From Diphasiastrum complanatum (lineage: Eukaryota > Streptophyta > Lycopodiopsida > Lycopodiales > Lycopodiaceae), in assembly GCA_029204225.1 (NCBI GenBank), contig CM055094.1, positions 10,959,153-11,023,152 on the forward strand: a stretch of 64,000 bases of DNA, in the 5' to 3' direction. Below the pieces are notes generated by a model, which was given only the letters and a program-made list of their open reading frames with translations, ran no database searches and had not been told where the DNA came from. This document shows positions 23,264 to 34,443 of this stretch, one piece after another. The number at the start of each line of letters is the position of its first letter. Position 1 is the stretch's first letter. The position numbers were made by a program, and so were the translations under genes.

Positions 23264-23725
23264 TTCTGTCGTCCGTAGTCTGAACAATTTCTAGCGAATT
23301 CTTAAAAAAAAAAAATTCAGTATAAAAAATCGTGGACATACCATGAAATCGCCCACAGTCTGAACGATTTCTATACATCCTCTACAAATTCTGTCCTTTA
23401 CAAAAAAATCCACAAAAACTAAAAAATCAATTTTTTGATAGTGAAAACTCCTTATAAAAAATCGTCAACCATACCATGAAATCGTCCATAGTCTGAACGA
23501 TTTCTAACAAATTCTTAAAAAAAAAAAACTTCAGTATCAGAAATCGTGGACCATATCATGAAATCGTCCACAATCTGAACGATTTCTATACATTCTTTGC
23601 AAATTTTGTCCTTTCCAAAAAATCTAAAAAAATTAAAAAATCAAATACTTTGACAGTGAAAACTCCTTATAATAAATGGTCTACCATACCATGAAATCGT
23701 CCATAATTTGAACGATTTCTAGCGA
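23264..23725 (+). repeat. Tandem hairpin repeats (GAAATCGT...ACGATTTC)
   Basis: Words like GAAATCGTCCATAGTCTGAA followed by CGATTTCT occur at about 23264, 23343, 23477, 23559 and 23690. Four contain an 8-bp perfect stem (GAAATCGT/ACGATTTC) around an 11-nt loop. Spacings alternate near 82 and 132, so the real period is about 215. It precedes a gypsy gag and may be its leader or LTR. Confidence 0.75.
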
Positions 23726-23985
23726 ATTCTAAAAATAAAATAAAAAATAAAAAATCAATATTTTTTCAGTGAATTTTTTTTTATCAAAATTCGCGAGTAC
23801 TGTATTCTGATTCAACAGTCTATTTGTGAGTTCTACTCTTGTCTGTGAATTCTGTTACTCCAAAAAAATACAGATTCTTATCCATATTTACTATTTTGCA
23901 AGAAAAATACCTTTTTGACCTTTTGTGGTCACGTACAATACTGTATTGATCATCTGTACCATTATTATATTTCTCATTCTACATC

Positions 23986-24820
23986 ATGTCACGAGATTGT
24001 GCTGAATCTTCTAATCCTGCACCTCCATGCCTAGAATGTAGAATCTCACGCATAGCTGCACAAAAGTATAATGGAGAATATGACCCAGTTAGATTTCTTC
24101 AAGCCTTTGATAATGCATGTCATTTTTATGGAGACACCTTTGAAACTGAAAAGCTCAGACTATTTCCTATAGTGCTCTATGGAACCGCCAAAGAGTGGTA
24201 TCTCAACCTAGAAGCTCCTGATCTTGTTTTTTGGAATACCCTCAAAGACGCTCTTATCAAATATTTCAAACCTTCTAAACTGACTCAAAGCCCATTCATC
24301 CAAATCACACATATCAAGATGCGTCGCAAAGAGTCTGTAAGAAGATACATTGAACGTTTTAAATGTCTCAAGGTAGAATGTGTTGATGAGAATATCACCG
24401 AACGAATGGCCATCAAATTTTTCCTGGTTACACTCCCTACTAAGTATCTGTCGAGAACTGAAACCAGTTGATTTTTATGATCAACTTAAGAATGTAATGA
24501 CTGATGCCATTCGCAAAGAAGACGAAGGGTCCGATGAGGACTTTGATTACTGTGACAAGAAATCCAAACTCTCCAAACGTCTTTACAACCAGAAGATTGA
24601 GAATACAGCCCAATCTTTAGAACTTCTACATCAAATGGAAACTTGTCAGAGGCTCAACAAACTCACATGGAAAACCTAATTGCTGATTTCCAAAATGCTA
24701 TGAAAAATATTGCTAATAAATCTTTTCCAGCAAGAGAAAATGTTTGGTGTCCTATCTGTTCGCAGAATCACACTGCTAATGAGTGCCCCCAACTGAAAAC
24801 CCATTTTCCATCTACTTAAT
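23986..24820 (+). pseudogene. Gypsy gag, frameshifted
   Basis: ATG 23986 opens a capsid-type gag. Typical retrotransposon-gag features are AKEWYLNLEAPD, W..LKDALIKYFKP (24230-24275) and RRYIERFKCLKVE. The first frame stops at 24471; the match continues in another frame (DFYDQLKNVMTDAIRKEDEG) to about 24679, then in the same reading past a stop to the zinc knuckle CPICSQNHTANEC (24753-24791), which is one residue short of CX2CX4HX4C. Pol should follow on this strand but does not; the next sequence is a gypsy pol on the opposite strand. Confidence 0.82.
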
Positions 24821-25080
24821 ATACCATATTCCAATATGGTGTCGGTTTTTTCGCAAAAACAAAGTGACAACAATGAAGTGAAGGTTTCGGCATTTTCGCA
24901 AAAAATGTAACGAAAATAGAAATGTAGCGAAGGTGTCAGAAATTTCGCTACGACATATATATGGGCGAAGAAGGCGAAGGTGTCGACATTTTTTTTTCTT
25001 TGCAAACTTCGGTGAAAACAATTGGACAAAGATGACGGCCTTTAGATTCTGGATAAAATGTAAAAAGCATCGGAAATTAG
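24821..25080. other. Spacer between convergent gypsy pieces, with GCGAAGGTGTC words
   Basis: GTGTCGG, GCGAAGGTGTCAG and GCGAAGGTGTCGACA recur beside TTTCGCAAAAA words. The antisense frames here are artefacts. Confidence 0.5.
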
Positions 25081-26132
25081 TCATAGTAGCGCTTCACCCT
25101 TTACTCGAGTATCAAGTAAATGTCCTTGAAGATCAGCTAACTGAAGTGATCCATTGTTAAAAACTTCTATGACTTTATACAGTCCCATCCATCTAGTATG
25201 TAATTTCCCAGGAAACAACATGTGTCTGTTATCATACAGAAGCACGTAGTCCCCTCGTTTAATTTTTATTTTCTTAATGGATTGGTCAAAAATTTCTTTT
25301 CTTTTATTCTGAACTCGTTCAGTCTCGATTAATGAAAGACAATTATCCTCTTCTAGTTGCATCAAATATATCATCCGCTCCCGGAGACTATCGTGTTCAT
25401 CCATTCGCTCTTCATTATTAATGCGAAACGTCGGAACTTCGAATTCTATTGGTAGTATGGGATGCATTCCATATACAAGATAGTATGGAGTCTACCTAGT
25501 TGTAATCTTTTCAGCAGTTCTGTATGCCCATAAGAGAAATGGTAACTTCTGATCCCAATCAGAAGAATGTGTTTCCGTTACTTTATTCAAAATTTTACAC
25601 AGAATTCCGTTTTTCCCCTCCGTAAGCCCATTCGCTTTTGGATTATATGGAGTGGTTTGGCGTTGTATAATAGAAAAATATGACAACATGGCCTCGATGG
25701 TCTGATTAAGAAAATGGGTTCCCCTATCACTAATGAGTTCTAAGAGACATCCATATCGCGTGATAATGTTTTGGAATAAAAACTTTGCTATAGTCTTAGC
25801 ATCGTTCTTAATTGTAGCTTCGGCCTCTACCATCTTGGTAGCATAGTCCGTGGCAACGAGAATGTAACGACGACGAGTTTTATGTGTGATTGGTTTGATA
25901 GGCCCTACAAAATCTATCCCCCACTTCTCAAAGGGTGCTAAGGGAATAATTGGAGTAAGCGGCCAATGTGTCGCGAAGCTGGGTTTCCCCATCCTTTGAC
26001 ATGCATCACATCTTTGAATGAATAATTTAACATCTCTATAGACGGTAGGCCACCAATATTTAGCATTGAAAATTTCTTTTGCAGTGTTTTTAAGAGCATA
26101 GTGACCTCCCGAATCTTCCTCATGTAATGCAC
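25081..26132 (-). pseudogene. Gypsy integrase
   Basis: Read leftward: a decayed N-terminal zinc-binding region, then the core FEKWGIDFVGPIKPITHK (about 25905-25960). Catalytic positions are seen as DYATKMVEAEA (first Asp), ELISDRGTHFLN (second Asp) and TTPYNPKANGLTEGKNG (Glu). The frame stops at 25492 (a TAG) and resumes at 25467. The C-terminal part includes KIKRGDYVLLYD and LPGKLHTRWMGLYKV, ending near 25081. The core is better preserved than most of the window. Confidence 0.88.
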
Positions 26133-26333
26133 TTATTACAGCGGTTGTCTCGGTTGGTTCTAAACATCAGCGAAGACTATCGTCAGCTCCTAACTTATAC
26201 AATATTCTATTTACAATCATATAAGGTCCTACTTTTGAAAGAAAAATAGTTTTTTTTTGTTTATTAAAATGTTCAAGATAAATCTGGTCCTGTAAAAAGT
26301 TAATAATGTCCATATAAATTGATAATATCATTC

Positions 26334-27235
26334 CTAGTGCTTCTCTTCTGTAGCGAAATAATTCTTTTCTGACGCAGCGAGTTGCCTACCTGCATAATAA
26401 ATTGGGTAATCTATATTTTGGTCATCTTTCTGACTAAGCACTACACCTATTGCAAACGATGACGTATCTACATATACATGGAACTTTTTAGCCCAATTTG
26501 GAGGTCTGACTCCAGTGGCTTCTACTAATGACTGTTTCAATTGATCAAAAGCTTGTTGATGGTCCTGTGACAAATGGTGCTCAACAGACTTTTTTAATAA
26601 ACTTGTTAAAGGAGTTGCTATTATGGCATAATCCTTAATTATCCTACGATAATAACCTATGTGTCCTAGAAAACCTCTAAGCTCTCATAGATTAGTTGGT
26701 TCTAATAACTCTAAAATCTTTTTTACTTTTTCGATGTCGGCTTGGATACCGTCCTTTGAAATTTTATGTCCTAACAGGATGCCTTCCCTCATCCCAAAGT
26801 AACACTTGGCTGGATGCAATTTAAGATATGTCTCTTGACATCTTCTCAATGTTTTCTCTAATGCGTCTAAATGGTCTTTAGTTGATGAATAGACACAAAA
26901 GTCATCCATGAAAATTTCTAAAAACTTTCTTAAAAAATTATGAAAAATATTTGTCATCATACGTTGGAATGTGGCAAGTGCATTACAAAGACCAAAGGGC
27001 CTTCACGTATACGCTCTTGGATCTATCTTCCTCCTTTATAAAAACTTGGTTATAACCTGAGAATCCATCTAAAAAGCTATAACATTCATGACCAGCTACC
27101 TGGTCAAGAATAGTATCTGTATACGGCAGAGGATGATAATCCTTTGTTGTAGCAGCATTTAGTTTCCTAAAATCTTGGCAAACTCTAATCTTTTCTGTCT
27201 TCTTCTTAGGTACTATAACTATTGGTGACACCTAC
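26334..27235 (-). pseudogene. Gypsy reverse transcriptase and RNase H
   Basis: 27231-26983 carries SPIVIVPKKKTEKIRVCQDF and SFLDGFSGYNQVFI. A short deletion and frameshift near 26970-27000 removes most of the block before the catalytic box. 26960-26685 then reads EIFMDDFCVYSS (the YxDD box as FMDD) and GHKISKDGIQAD. After a TAG, RNase H begins with ELRGFLGHIGYYRR and continues as VDTSSFAIGVVLSQKDD and YYAGRQLAASEKNY (26400-26500). Confidence 0.88.
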
Positions 27236-27437
27236 TCATCGCTTAGAACAAGATATATACCCTTCGAAGTATAGCTCGAGGATGATGTAGGTGTCTCACC
27301 TTCGTACTTATCCTTTTCACATGATATAGAAATTCTTTTGTGACTTTTCCCCATCGATGTCTCCATCTGGTCTCTGAAGGTAATCTCCTTCTTCTTCCAG
27401 TGGGTTATGACATCGGCCTGGTAGAGCCATGGTCATC

Positions 27438-27760
27438 CTAATAACATTTATATGACGATTGTCTTGTAGTTCCTAATATTATAAAATTTATAAGAAACTT
27501 ATGGTCTCCAATATAAACTGTAACTTGAGACAATTCTCCTATTGGTGATCTTCTAGTTACATCAGCTAACCTTAAATGTCTTAAGGTAGGTGCTATTCTA
27601 TAATGAATGCCTAATTCATATGATGTTTCTTCAGTCATTATGTTTACGCTAGATCCAGAATCTATGGGTACACTATCTAAGATGTAGCCATTGATTACTA
27701 CCTGAATCTCGGGTTGACCTTCATCACCGTAATCATTTATTCCTACATTGACTACTGGTA
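27438..27760 (-). pseudogene. Gypsy retropepsin-like protease
   Basis: The minus-strand frame contains VPIDSGSSVNIM near 27650, the D-S-G active site of a retroelement aspartic protease, then LGIHYRIAPTLRHLRLAD and IGDHKFLINFIIL. Order relative to RT and gag is normal for gypsy pol. Confidence 0.8.
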
Positions 27761-27829
27761 ACTTTGCTTTTCTTTTTCTTTTATTTTGCGAAAATTGCTT
27801 AATTTCTTTCTTGTAATATTGATTATCGT

Positions 27830-28330
27830 CTAATAGCTATTTAAAAGTAATATTAGACATTCTATAGACAAGGTCTTATATATATCATAAGAATGATTTC
27901 TAAGTGGCGATGGATCTTTAGGTATCTCATTACTTATAGCTGGATCTGAAAATGTTATTTTTTTAACTTTTCTAGTTTCTTCGTCTAAAAGCTTTTTAGC
28001 TTCTAAACTAATATCAACATCATTATGTTTTTCAGTAGGCCTATCAAGGTCTAATTCTTTACTATTAGGAATTTTTACTAACTTTTTTGTGACCTTCATT
28101 TTTTCTGTCGTGTTTTTTGCGGTTTTTGCAAATTTCGTCTTAGTTTTCTTCTTATCTTTAAGAGTTAAAGAATCTTTACTACTTCTAGTAGTTACTTTAT
28201 TTATCTCTACATCTAAATCTGGCTATTGATGATCTTGATCTAATGATTCAGACTATACTTCTATCCTCTGAACTATCATGTCAATGTTAGTTTTAGATGG
28301 CCGAGGGTCATCTTCTCTAGGCGAGTTTAC
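27830..28330 (-). pseudogene. Gag-protease linker of the gypsy element
   Basis: Charged, low-complexity frame (KKLVKIPNSKELDLDRPTEK, EETRKVKKITFSDP) between the zinc knuckles and protease. No separate function is suggested. Confidence 0.55.
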
Positions 28331-28360
28331 AAATCTTGGTTTAGACCGCGGTTGTTGTGG

Positions 28361-28785
28361 CTAAAGACATTCAACAATGACATGCCCTTCGCCTTTACAG
28401 TTAGCGCAGAGCGGCACATATCCTACTGACCTCCTGGGTTCAGGGCAATCGGGCGAATAGTGACCCGGGGCTCCGCAATTGTAGCACGAGCCCCTTACTC
28501 TGGGTGGTGGAATGGAATCTCGTGTCCCGTCCCTACGCAAAATAGTGTACTGTTGACCAGTACGCTGTTTTGGTATAATGGTTTTTTGGTTAGTAGGAGT
28601 TGTAGTATAAGCTACCTCCTCATGATTATTAATCAGACAGAGGAATATTTTCTCTTCTAAATAGTTAGTCTGTAAACTGGGACAGTTGGTACTAGAATGA
28701 CCTTCCTTCCCACAAGCGGTACACCAAACATTGATGTTAAGCTTCGCTTTCTTTTGCTTGGCTTTAACATCAGACATTTGGACCT
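28361..28785 (-). pseudogene. Gypsy gag zinc-knuckle region with three CCHC boxes
   Basis: Three knuckles of form CX2CX4HX4C: CTACGKEGHSSTNC, CYNCGAPGHYSPDC and CANCKGEGHVIVEC. The capsid part is missing: upstream sequence switches to Copia RT in the same frame at about 28785. The first knuckle is followed by PSL, as the one on the plus strand at 24753-24791 is by PQL, so the two may come from one family. Confidence 0.87.
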
Positions 28786-29248
28786 TTAAATCAAATTTAA
28801 TGAGGAAAGCATTGATCCTTTGAAACCATGCTAAAGCAGATTGCTTCAAGCCATAAAGTGCCTTATGGAGTTTACACACATGATTGTGTTTACCCTCGAT
28901 AATATAACCTTTGTGTTGCACCATGTAAATGTCTTCTTCAATAATTCCATTGAGATATGATGTTTGCACATCCATTTGATGTATTTCCAAATCTGCTACA
29001 GCAGCGAACGATAATAAAAGTCGAATAGAAGAATGCTTGACTACTAGACTAAAAGTCTCAGTGTAATCGATGTTGTATACATGAGAAAATCCTCTGGCGA
29101 CAAGTTGGGCTTTTCTTCTGTTGATGCTTCCATCTGCTTTGTACTTGACTTTGAAAATCCATTTGCAATCAACTACGTTTCTGCTAACAAGTAATTCGGC
29201 AATCGTCCATGTTTGGTTCTTGATAAGAGATGAATGCCCTTTATCCAT
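28361..29248 (-). other. Chimeric open frame: Copia RT joined to gypsy CCHC gag
   Basis: One uninterrupted 295-codon frame. The first about 155 residues are Copia reverse transcriptase (NQTWTIAELLVSRNVVDCKW, ADLEIHQMDVQTSYLNGIIE, HKALYGLKQSALAWFQRI). The rest is a gypsy gag tail with three zinc knuckles. The switch is between LIKFDLKVQ and MSDVKAKQKK, near 28785. No promoter was identified; most likely a chance in-frame insertion junction. Confidence 0.85.
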
Positions 29249-31933
29249 AGCTTCTTTTCAGAGATCAAAATCTAGCTGACTGAGTGTCTCTTCGACAGTC
29301 GTCGGCTCATGAACAAGGTATGCTATAGACTCATCGATATACCTGATAGGTGGTCTGCTAGCTCTTGATGATCTTTTGAGAAATAGAAGAAGTTGATCAT
29401 TTTCATCATACTGTAGTTGTTGAACTGCAACATCATCATCTTTTGATTCATTGTTGATATGTTGTTCATCGAAAGTAGATGAGCTTGGACCTTCAATGGT
29501 AATAGTCGACTGAGGAACTAGGAAGTTTAATATGTCAAGAGAATATGACAGGTTGGCTACGTGGGCATTGCCTTTTTCTTTGAGGTCGATAAACTAATCT
29601 TCGATGAAGATGATATCTCGGCTAGTGAATAACATCGACTCGATGGGATTGAACAACTTGTAGGCTTAATCTGAAGTAGTTTAGCTGATGAAAATACATT
29701 TGATACTCTGAAGGTCAAGTTTCTTCTTGAGATCATGAGGAATCTGCGCATAAGTAGTACATCTAAAAACTTGTAAGTTTAATAAAGAAGGTCTGGTACC
29801 TATTCAAAGTTCAAATGGTGTTTTGTCTAAGAGACTTTTAGTAGAACATCTATTCTGAATATAGGTTGTTGTTGAAACAGCTTCAGCCCAAAAGGACTTC
29901 GAAAGTGTCGCATATGATAACATGCACTTTGCCGATTCGACTAAGGTTCTGTTCTTTCTCTCAGCAAAACCATTTGACTGAGGCGAATAGGAGTATTGTA
30001 TTGTTGCTCAATGCCGTTGTTAAGGCAGTACGCCTTGAATTCGATGGAGATATATTCTCCCATGTTGTCGAACCTCAGTGCTTTGATTCGTTTGCTAGTT
30101 TGATTTTCTGCATGCTCTTTGAATTGTCTGAACTTAATGAAAGCTTCTGATTTCTGTTTAATGAAGTAACAAGTTGTTCTTCTAGAGAATTTTTCAATAA
30201 AGGTAATGAAATACTTTGCATCTAGCAATGAAAGAGTTTGCATAGGTCCACATATATCTGTATGAACATTATCTAACAGACCTTTTGTTGCATGCCTATC
30301 ACTCGATCTAAAAGGAATCCTAGTCTGCTTTCCAAGGATGCAGTTATGGTAGACAGGGAGATCAACTTTACCTTAAGGATAGTCGAGATCAAGTACTAGG
30401 GATTGTCTAGACATATTTGAAACAGATGCATAATTCAAGTTTTCTAAGCGATGATGCCATAGTAATGCTTTATTGACAAGAACAAAGGGTTTCAAAGCTT
30501 GACTAGAATCAGAATAACAATGTGCCAATCTATATAAGTATCCATGCCTCTTGTTGAGTGCAAGGATCTTATTACTCTTATCGATAATTCTGTATTGATT
30601 AGACTCAAACTCTATCTTATGACCTAAATCTGTAATTCTACTTACTGATAACAAATTTGTAGAGAGTGTAGGAACATACAAGACTTTTGATAGTAGTTTG
30701 AATTGATCATGATGGAATCTTAATCTTATAGTACCTTCACCTTTGATAGTGTGAGAGTACTATCGTCACCAAGATGAACATACTTCTTTGTGCTGTAAGG
30801 CATATAGGATTGAAAATTCTCATGATGATTGGCCATATGTTGAGTAGCTCCAGAATCCAGAAATCATGAATCATCCGAATTCGTGTATTTGTCTTTGACC
30901 ATAGAAGCGCCTTCGTCCATTTCGACTTCAAGAGATGTTGTAACTATATTTGCTTGTTGATTGGGTTGCTTGGCTACATTCTTCGCTTTGAGAATTCGGC
31001 AATCCTGGATTTCATGGTCATTGCGTTTGCAAAATACCTGCAAAACATCTTCTTCTTCGACGAATGTGGATTAGATGACTGTTCTTGACTTTAAGTCTAT
31101 TTCTAATTTAACGTAGATTGCTTGGAGCTTTTCTGCTTTTGTCATTTCGAGCCCTTGTTGACATATAGAGCATGAGACGAAGAGGTAGACGAAGTGTCTT
31201 GACTTCTACGATTATCTTTTTGTAGCAACATAGTGATAACTCTGGTAAGAGTTAAATCTGAGTGTGGATGATCATCACCCAATTCTCATATGTAGAAGGC
31301 AGGCTTGAAAGCAATGTCGTAATTGTGTCTTGATCGTCTATGACTAATCCGACAACGGCCATCTATTGCAAGAGATTCTTAAACTAGTTAATATGATTGA
31401 TTCTAAAGAGAATCATTATTCGACATCTTGAGTGTGAAGAATTTCCTTCGAAGATGTAACTTAGTAGTTATGTCTCTCACATCATATAGCGAGCTCAACA
31501 TGTCCCAAACTTCTTTCAAAGTTTTAGCTTCAACTATGTGGCCAATTTGAGTATCTGATATATTGAGGATAATAAGCGCGTTAGCTTTACCATCCTTCGA
31601 TTTCCACTTTGAGTCTTTTGTGGTTTCACTTCGATACCTGTAACAACATCCACAGCTCGTTGGCAATTAGCAAGGTCTTCATCTTAAATTTCCAGAAATG
31701 ATAATTGGATCCATTCAGCTTGTCTACGATAAGATCGGCTTTACTTTGAGAATCCGTCTGGAACTTTAAACTGTCATCGTTAAGAGAGATACTGTGCTGC
31801 GCTATAATTGGAAATCAATTCTCTAATACTGAAACAAATTGATTCGAACTAAAGAATAATTTGATATCACAAAAGATATCAGGTATAAGAGCTTGCATTT
31901 TGATATAGTATTAGGCCTTGAAGAAGAATCAAC
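28786..31933 (-). pseudogene. Copia gag-pol relic, minus strand
   Basis: From right to left: gag (KLNGSNYHFWKFKM near 31710, RRKFFTLKMSNNDSL near 31410-31450), a zinc-knuckle remnant (CKRNDHEIQDC near 31010) and protease (FLDSGATQHMANHH near 30840). Then come GAG-pre-integrase (LLWHHRLENLNYASVSNMSR, 30420-30480), integrase (ADAKYF-like LLDAKYFITFIEKFSRRT and ALRFDNMGEYIS, 30050-30240), the integrase C-terminus and linker (SRASRPPIRYIDESIAYL, near 29350), and the first part of RT, cut at 28786 by gypsy sequence. Frames shift repeatedly. RT end, RNase H and 3' LTR were not found. Confidence 0.85.
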
Positions 31934-31945
31934 GCTCTGATACCA
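31934..31945 (-). promoter_or_regulatory. Primer-binding site of the minus-strand Copia
   Basis: GCTCTGATACCA (minus-strand TGGTATCAGAGC), followed by TGTTGGAAG at 31946, an LTR-like end. Only a few LTR bases can be told from the coding-like sequence that follows. Confidence 0.85.
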
Positions 31946-32245
31946 TGTTGGAAGTCTTACATCAGAGATCCCAATCTCAAAGGCTTTGTTCATTTTGCTC
32001 TTGCTTCTATATTCTTACCGGAGCAAGAGTACACCATTTCAAATACGAATATGGGATATCTGCTGAGAACCCTGAATGGAGAACCTATTGCCTTTGGACA
32101 GATTGCTTTTAAGCAATTCTGTAAATTAGTAGATATTAATCAGTTTTACAAGCTTGGTTTGCAAATGGGTATCTTGTGTATGCATGCTGGTGTGCTAATA
32201 GTGCAGGAAGACATCAGGATTGCACCGGTACTGCCAGAGATAGCC

Positions 32246-32250
32246 CCTTC
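32246..32250. repeat. Target-site duplication CCTTC, left copy
   Basis: CCTTC here and at 33146-33150 flanks the inserted LTR. With one copy and the LTR removed, the reading frame of the interrupted ORF is continuous. Confidence 0.82.
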
Positions 32251-33145
32251 TAAAATGTCCCCCAAGACCTCCAATAGAGAATGAGCATACAGAACACAAT
32301 AAGGGAGTGTAGTGGACGAAACCGTCCCAACCAATCCTAGATCGTCCGATCTAGCCCCCGAGCACTAGGGAGTATGGCAAGTCTCAATGATAGGAAGCGC
32401 TTACCAAGTCGAAAGCATAACGGCCGTAGACTCTCAATGAATCAAATGGACACAGGACGAGGTATATATAGAGAGAAGCCCCTCCCTTGCCTGTCCATGC
32501 AATGAATCCACATGTAAGCATTCTATCAACTCATGCATAACTCTCATGCATGTCCGCTGAATGTAGGTACCCCTAACTCATAATAGCAAAGACCCATGCA
32601 TAGACACAGTGCATGTACATCCTATCCCATACTAGGATGCAACACACTTGCCTATACCGCATGCAGGCATAGCCTAAGGTCCTACTTAGCTATTACCCAA
32701 ATTAGGCATGGCCCCTACATCTAAGGTAGCCCCCTAATGGAACCCCCCATTAGGGCCATAACATATGATAGGAAGCGCTTACCAATCCGATAGAATTACG
32801 GCCGTAGACTCTCAATGAATCAAATGGACACAGGACGGGGTATATATAGAGAGAAGCCCCTCCCTTGCCTGTCCATGCAATGAATCCACATGTAAGCATT
32901 CTATCAACTCATGCCTAACTCTCATGCATGTCCGCTGCATGTAGGTACCCCTAACTCATAATAGCAAAGACCCATGCATAGACATAGTGCATGTACATCC
33001 TATCCCATACTAGAATGCAACACACTTGCCTATACCGCATGCAGGCATAGCCTAAGGTCCTACTTAGCTATTACCCAAATTAGGCCTGGCCCCTACATCT
33101 AAGGTAGCCCCCTAATGGTACAAACCCCCCATTAGGGTCGTAACA
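32251..33145 (-). mobile_element. Solo-type LTR with a 378-bp tandem duplication
   Basis: Related to the LTRs of the LARD-like element (AACACAATAAG, CCCAACCAATCCTAGA, GATCTAGCCCCC; terminal TAACA). Bases 32388-32763 recur at 32766-33145 with few changes. Each copy has TATATATAGAGAGAAGC and ends TAACA. The structure could be two LTRs left after an internal deletion, or a tandem duplication in a solo LTR. It starts TAAAATG rather than TG, presumably a mutated end. Confidence 0.8.
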
Positions 33146-34443
33146 CCTTCAGTGGAGGCTGAATCCCAAATGCAAGTATCAAAGGCAACCACCGTAGCAA
33201 AGGCATCATCATCATCATCATCATCAAGCCAGTACCAAGGAAGCTCAGTGAAGATGTCTTCACCATCATCCCAGTATAAGCCATTGTCCAGTGCAAAAAA
33301 GAACAAGGAAGCAAAAGAAGAAGCAGATGATGTTGCTGAGCAGGAGCAGAATCAAGTTGATATTCCGTAGGAGCCAGCACACCAAGAAGAAGAATAGATC
33401 TCTGATATTCAGCAGGAAAGCGGAAGTGACGTCGAGGCACCAATCCTCGATGCAAAATTATATAAAAAGATTTTTGGTACAATGGTGCTAGATACACAGG
33501 TAACAATTCAACATTTTGTTAGCCTAGAGAAAGTCTCTAGGAAACTTGGCTCGAAGTATGATTCCCTCTGAGCATACCTAATTTAGAGAGATACAAGACT
33601 GGAGGAAATCAAGACTAAGCTGTCCCATAAGAGTGAAGAGCTTGAAGCATCCCAAGCAGAGCTGAGCAGAAAAGATGTAGCTCTTGAAGAAGCAAGAGGA
33701 AGGCAGGACGCTATGTTGGAAGTATTGGAGAAACGCAAGAGCAGTCCAATGCTTTTGGAAGCGAAAATCTATTGCTCAAACAACAGATTCAGACCCTGTA
33801 GGCTTCTTTGCAGGAGGAGAGACACATTCGAGCTACTCTCCAGAGTAGTAATGAGGAGTTGAGCGACAAACGCAACAATGCCCAGGACTCAGTTGCCCAG
33901 CTGTAGAATTCTGCAGATATGTTGAAAAGAGGCAACCAGATTTACAAGAGATAGGACGAAGAGGCAATCTTATGGCGGATAAGCACCAAAGTTACATTGG
34001 GAGCTTGTGTATCTCATGGCAGATATAGGATCGACCCAACAATCTGGAAGGGAATTCAAGAAAGAATGATCCAAACCTTCCAACTGCAATATCTGCAACC
34101 ATAGATAGTTGCATATGACAAATTACAAGAAGAGCTGGAAGAGGCTAAATTCCAATCAAGCCAAATGCAGACTTTTGAGTAGGAAGAACCAGCTCAGTGT
34201 CAGGATCAATCTATGCAGACGGATGAGCCAGCCAAAGCTATATCAGAGAAGGCCATCTAGACAGACATTATTTGCGAGCAAATCCCAAAAGATCAGGAGA
34301 CGCAAACTGAATCCGAAGATGATGCGAAGATACAAACAGTCAGTGTCACAGTTGCTACAGACCAACCAACAACACTAAGCATTATTCCACAACAAGCTGA
34401 GGCGTCGCACAGTGGAGTTGTCATAAAGAAGAACTATTTAAAT

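Larger units (their letters stand above)
31951..34443 (+). pseudogene. Plant-transposon-type ORF with coiled coil, split by an LTR
   Basis: Left part (to 32250): FVHFALASIFLPEQEYTISN, GEPIAFGQIAFKQF and GILCMHAGV resemble the plant retrotransposon-associated domain often labelled putative plant transposon protein. The frame resumes after the inserted LTR at 33146 with a Ser-rich stretch. Strong coiled coil follows (KSEELEASQAELSRKDVALE near 33630-33690, LQEELEEAKFQSSQMQTFE near 34120) and an acidic Gln/Thr-rich tail (DQETQTESEDDAKIQTVSV). Most stops are TAG where CAG (Gln) would fit, plus at least one other stop and possible small shifts near 33570-33780. Probably an accessory ORF of a large LTR element. 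Confidence 0.6.

Noticed and set aside
23264-23725. CRISPR-like array of repeats and spacers
   Set aside because: Repeats are degenerate, spacing alternates and the spacers are themselves repeated; the window is eukaryotic.
24676-25084. Two overlapping minus-strand frames of 117 and 90 codons
   Set aside because: They lie in the spacer between gypsy pieces, antisense to the gag zinc knuckle, and have no motif.
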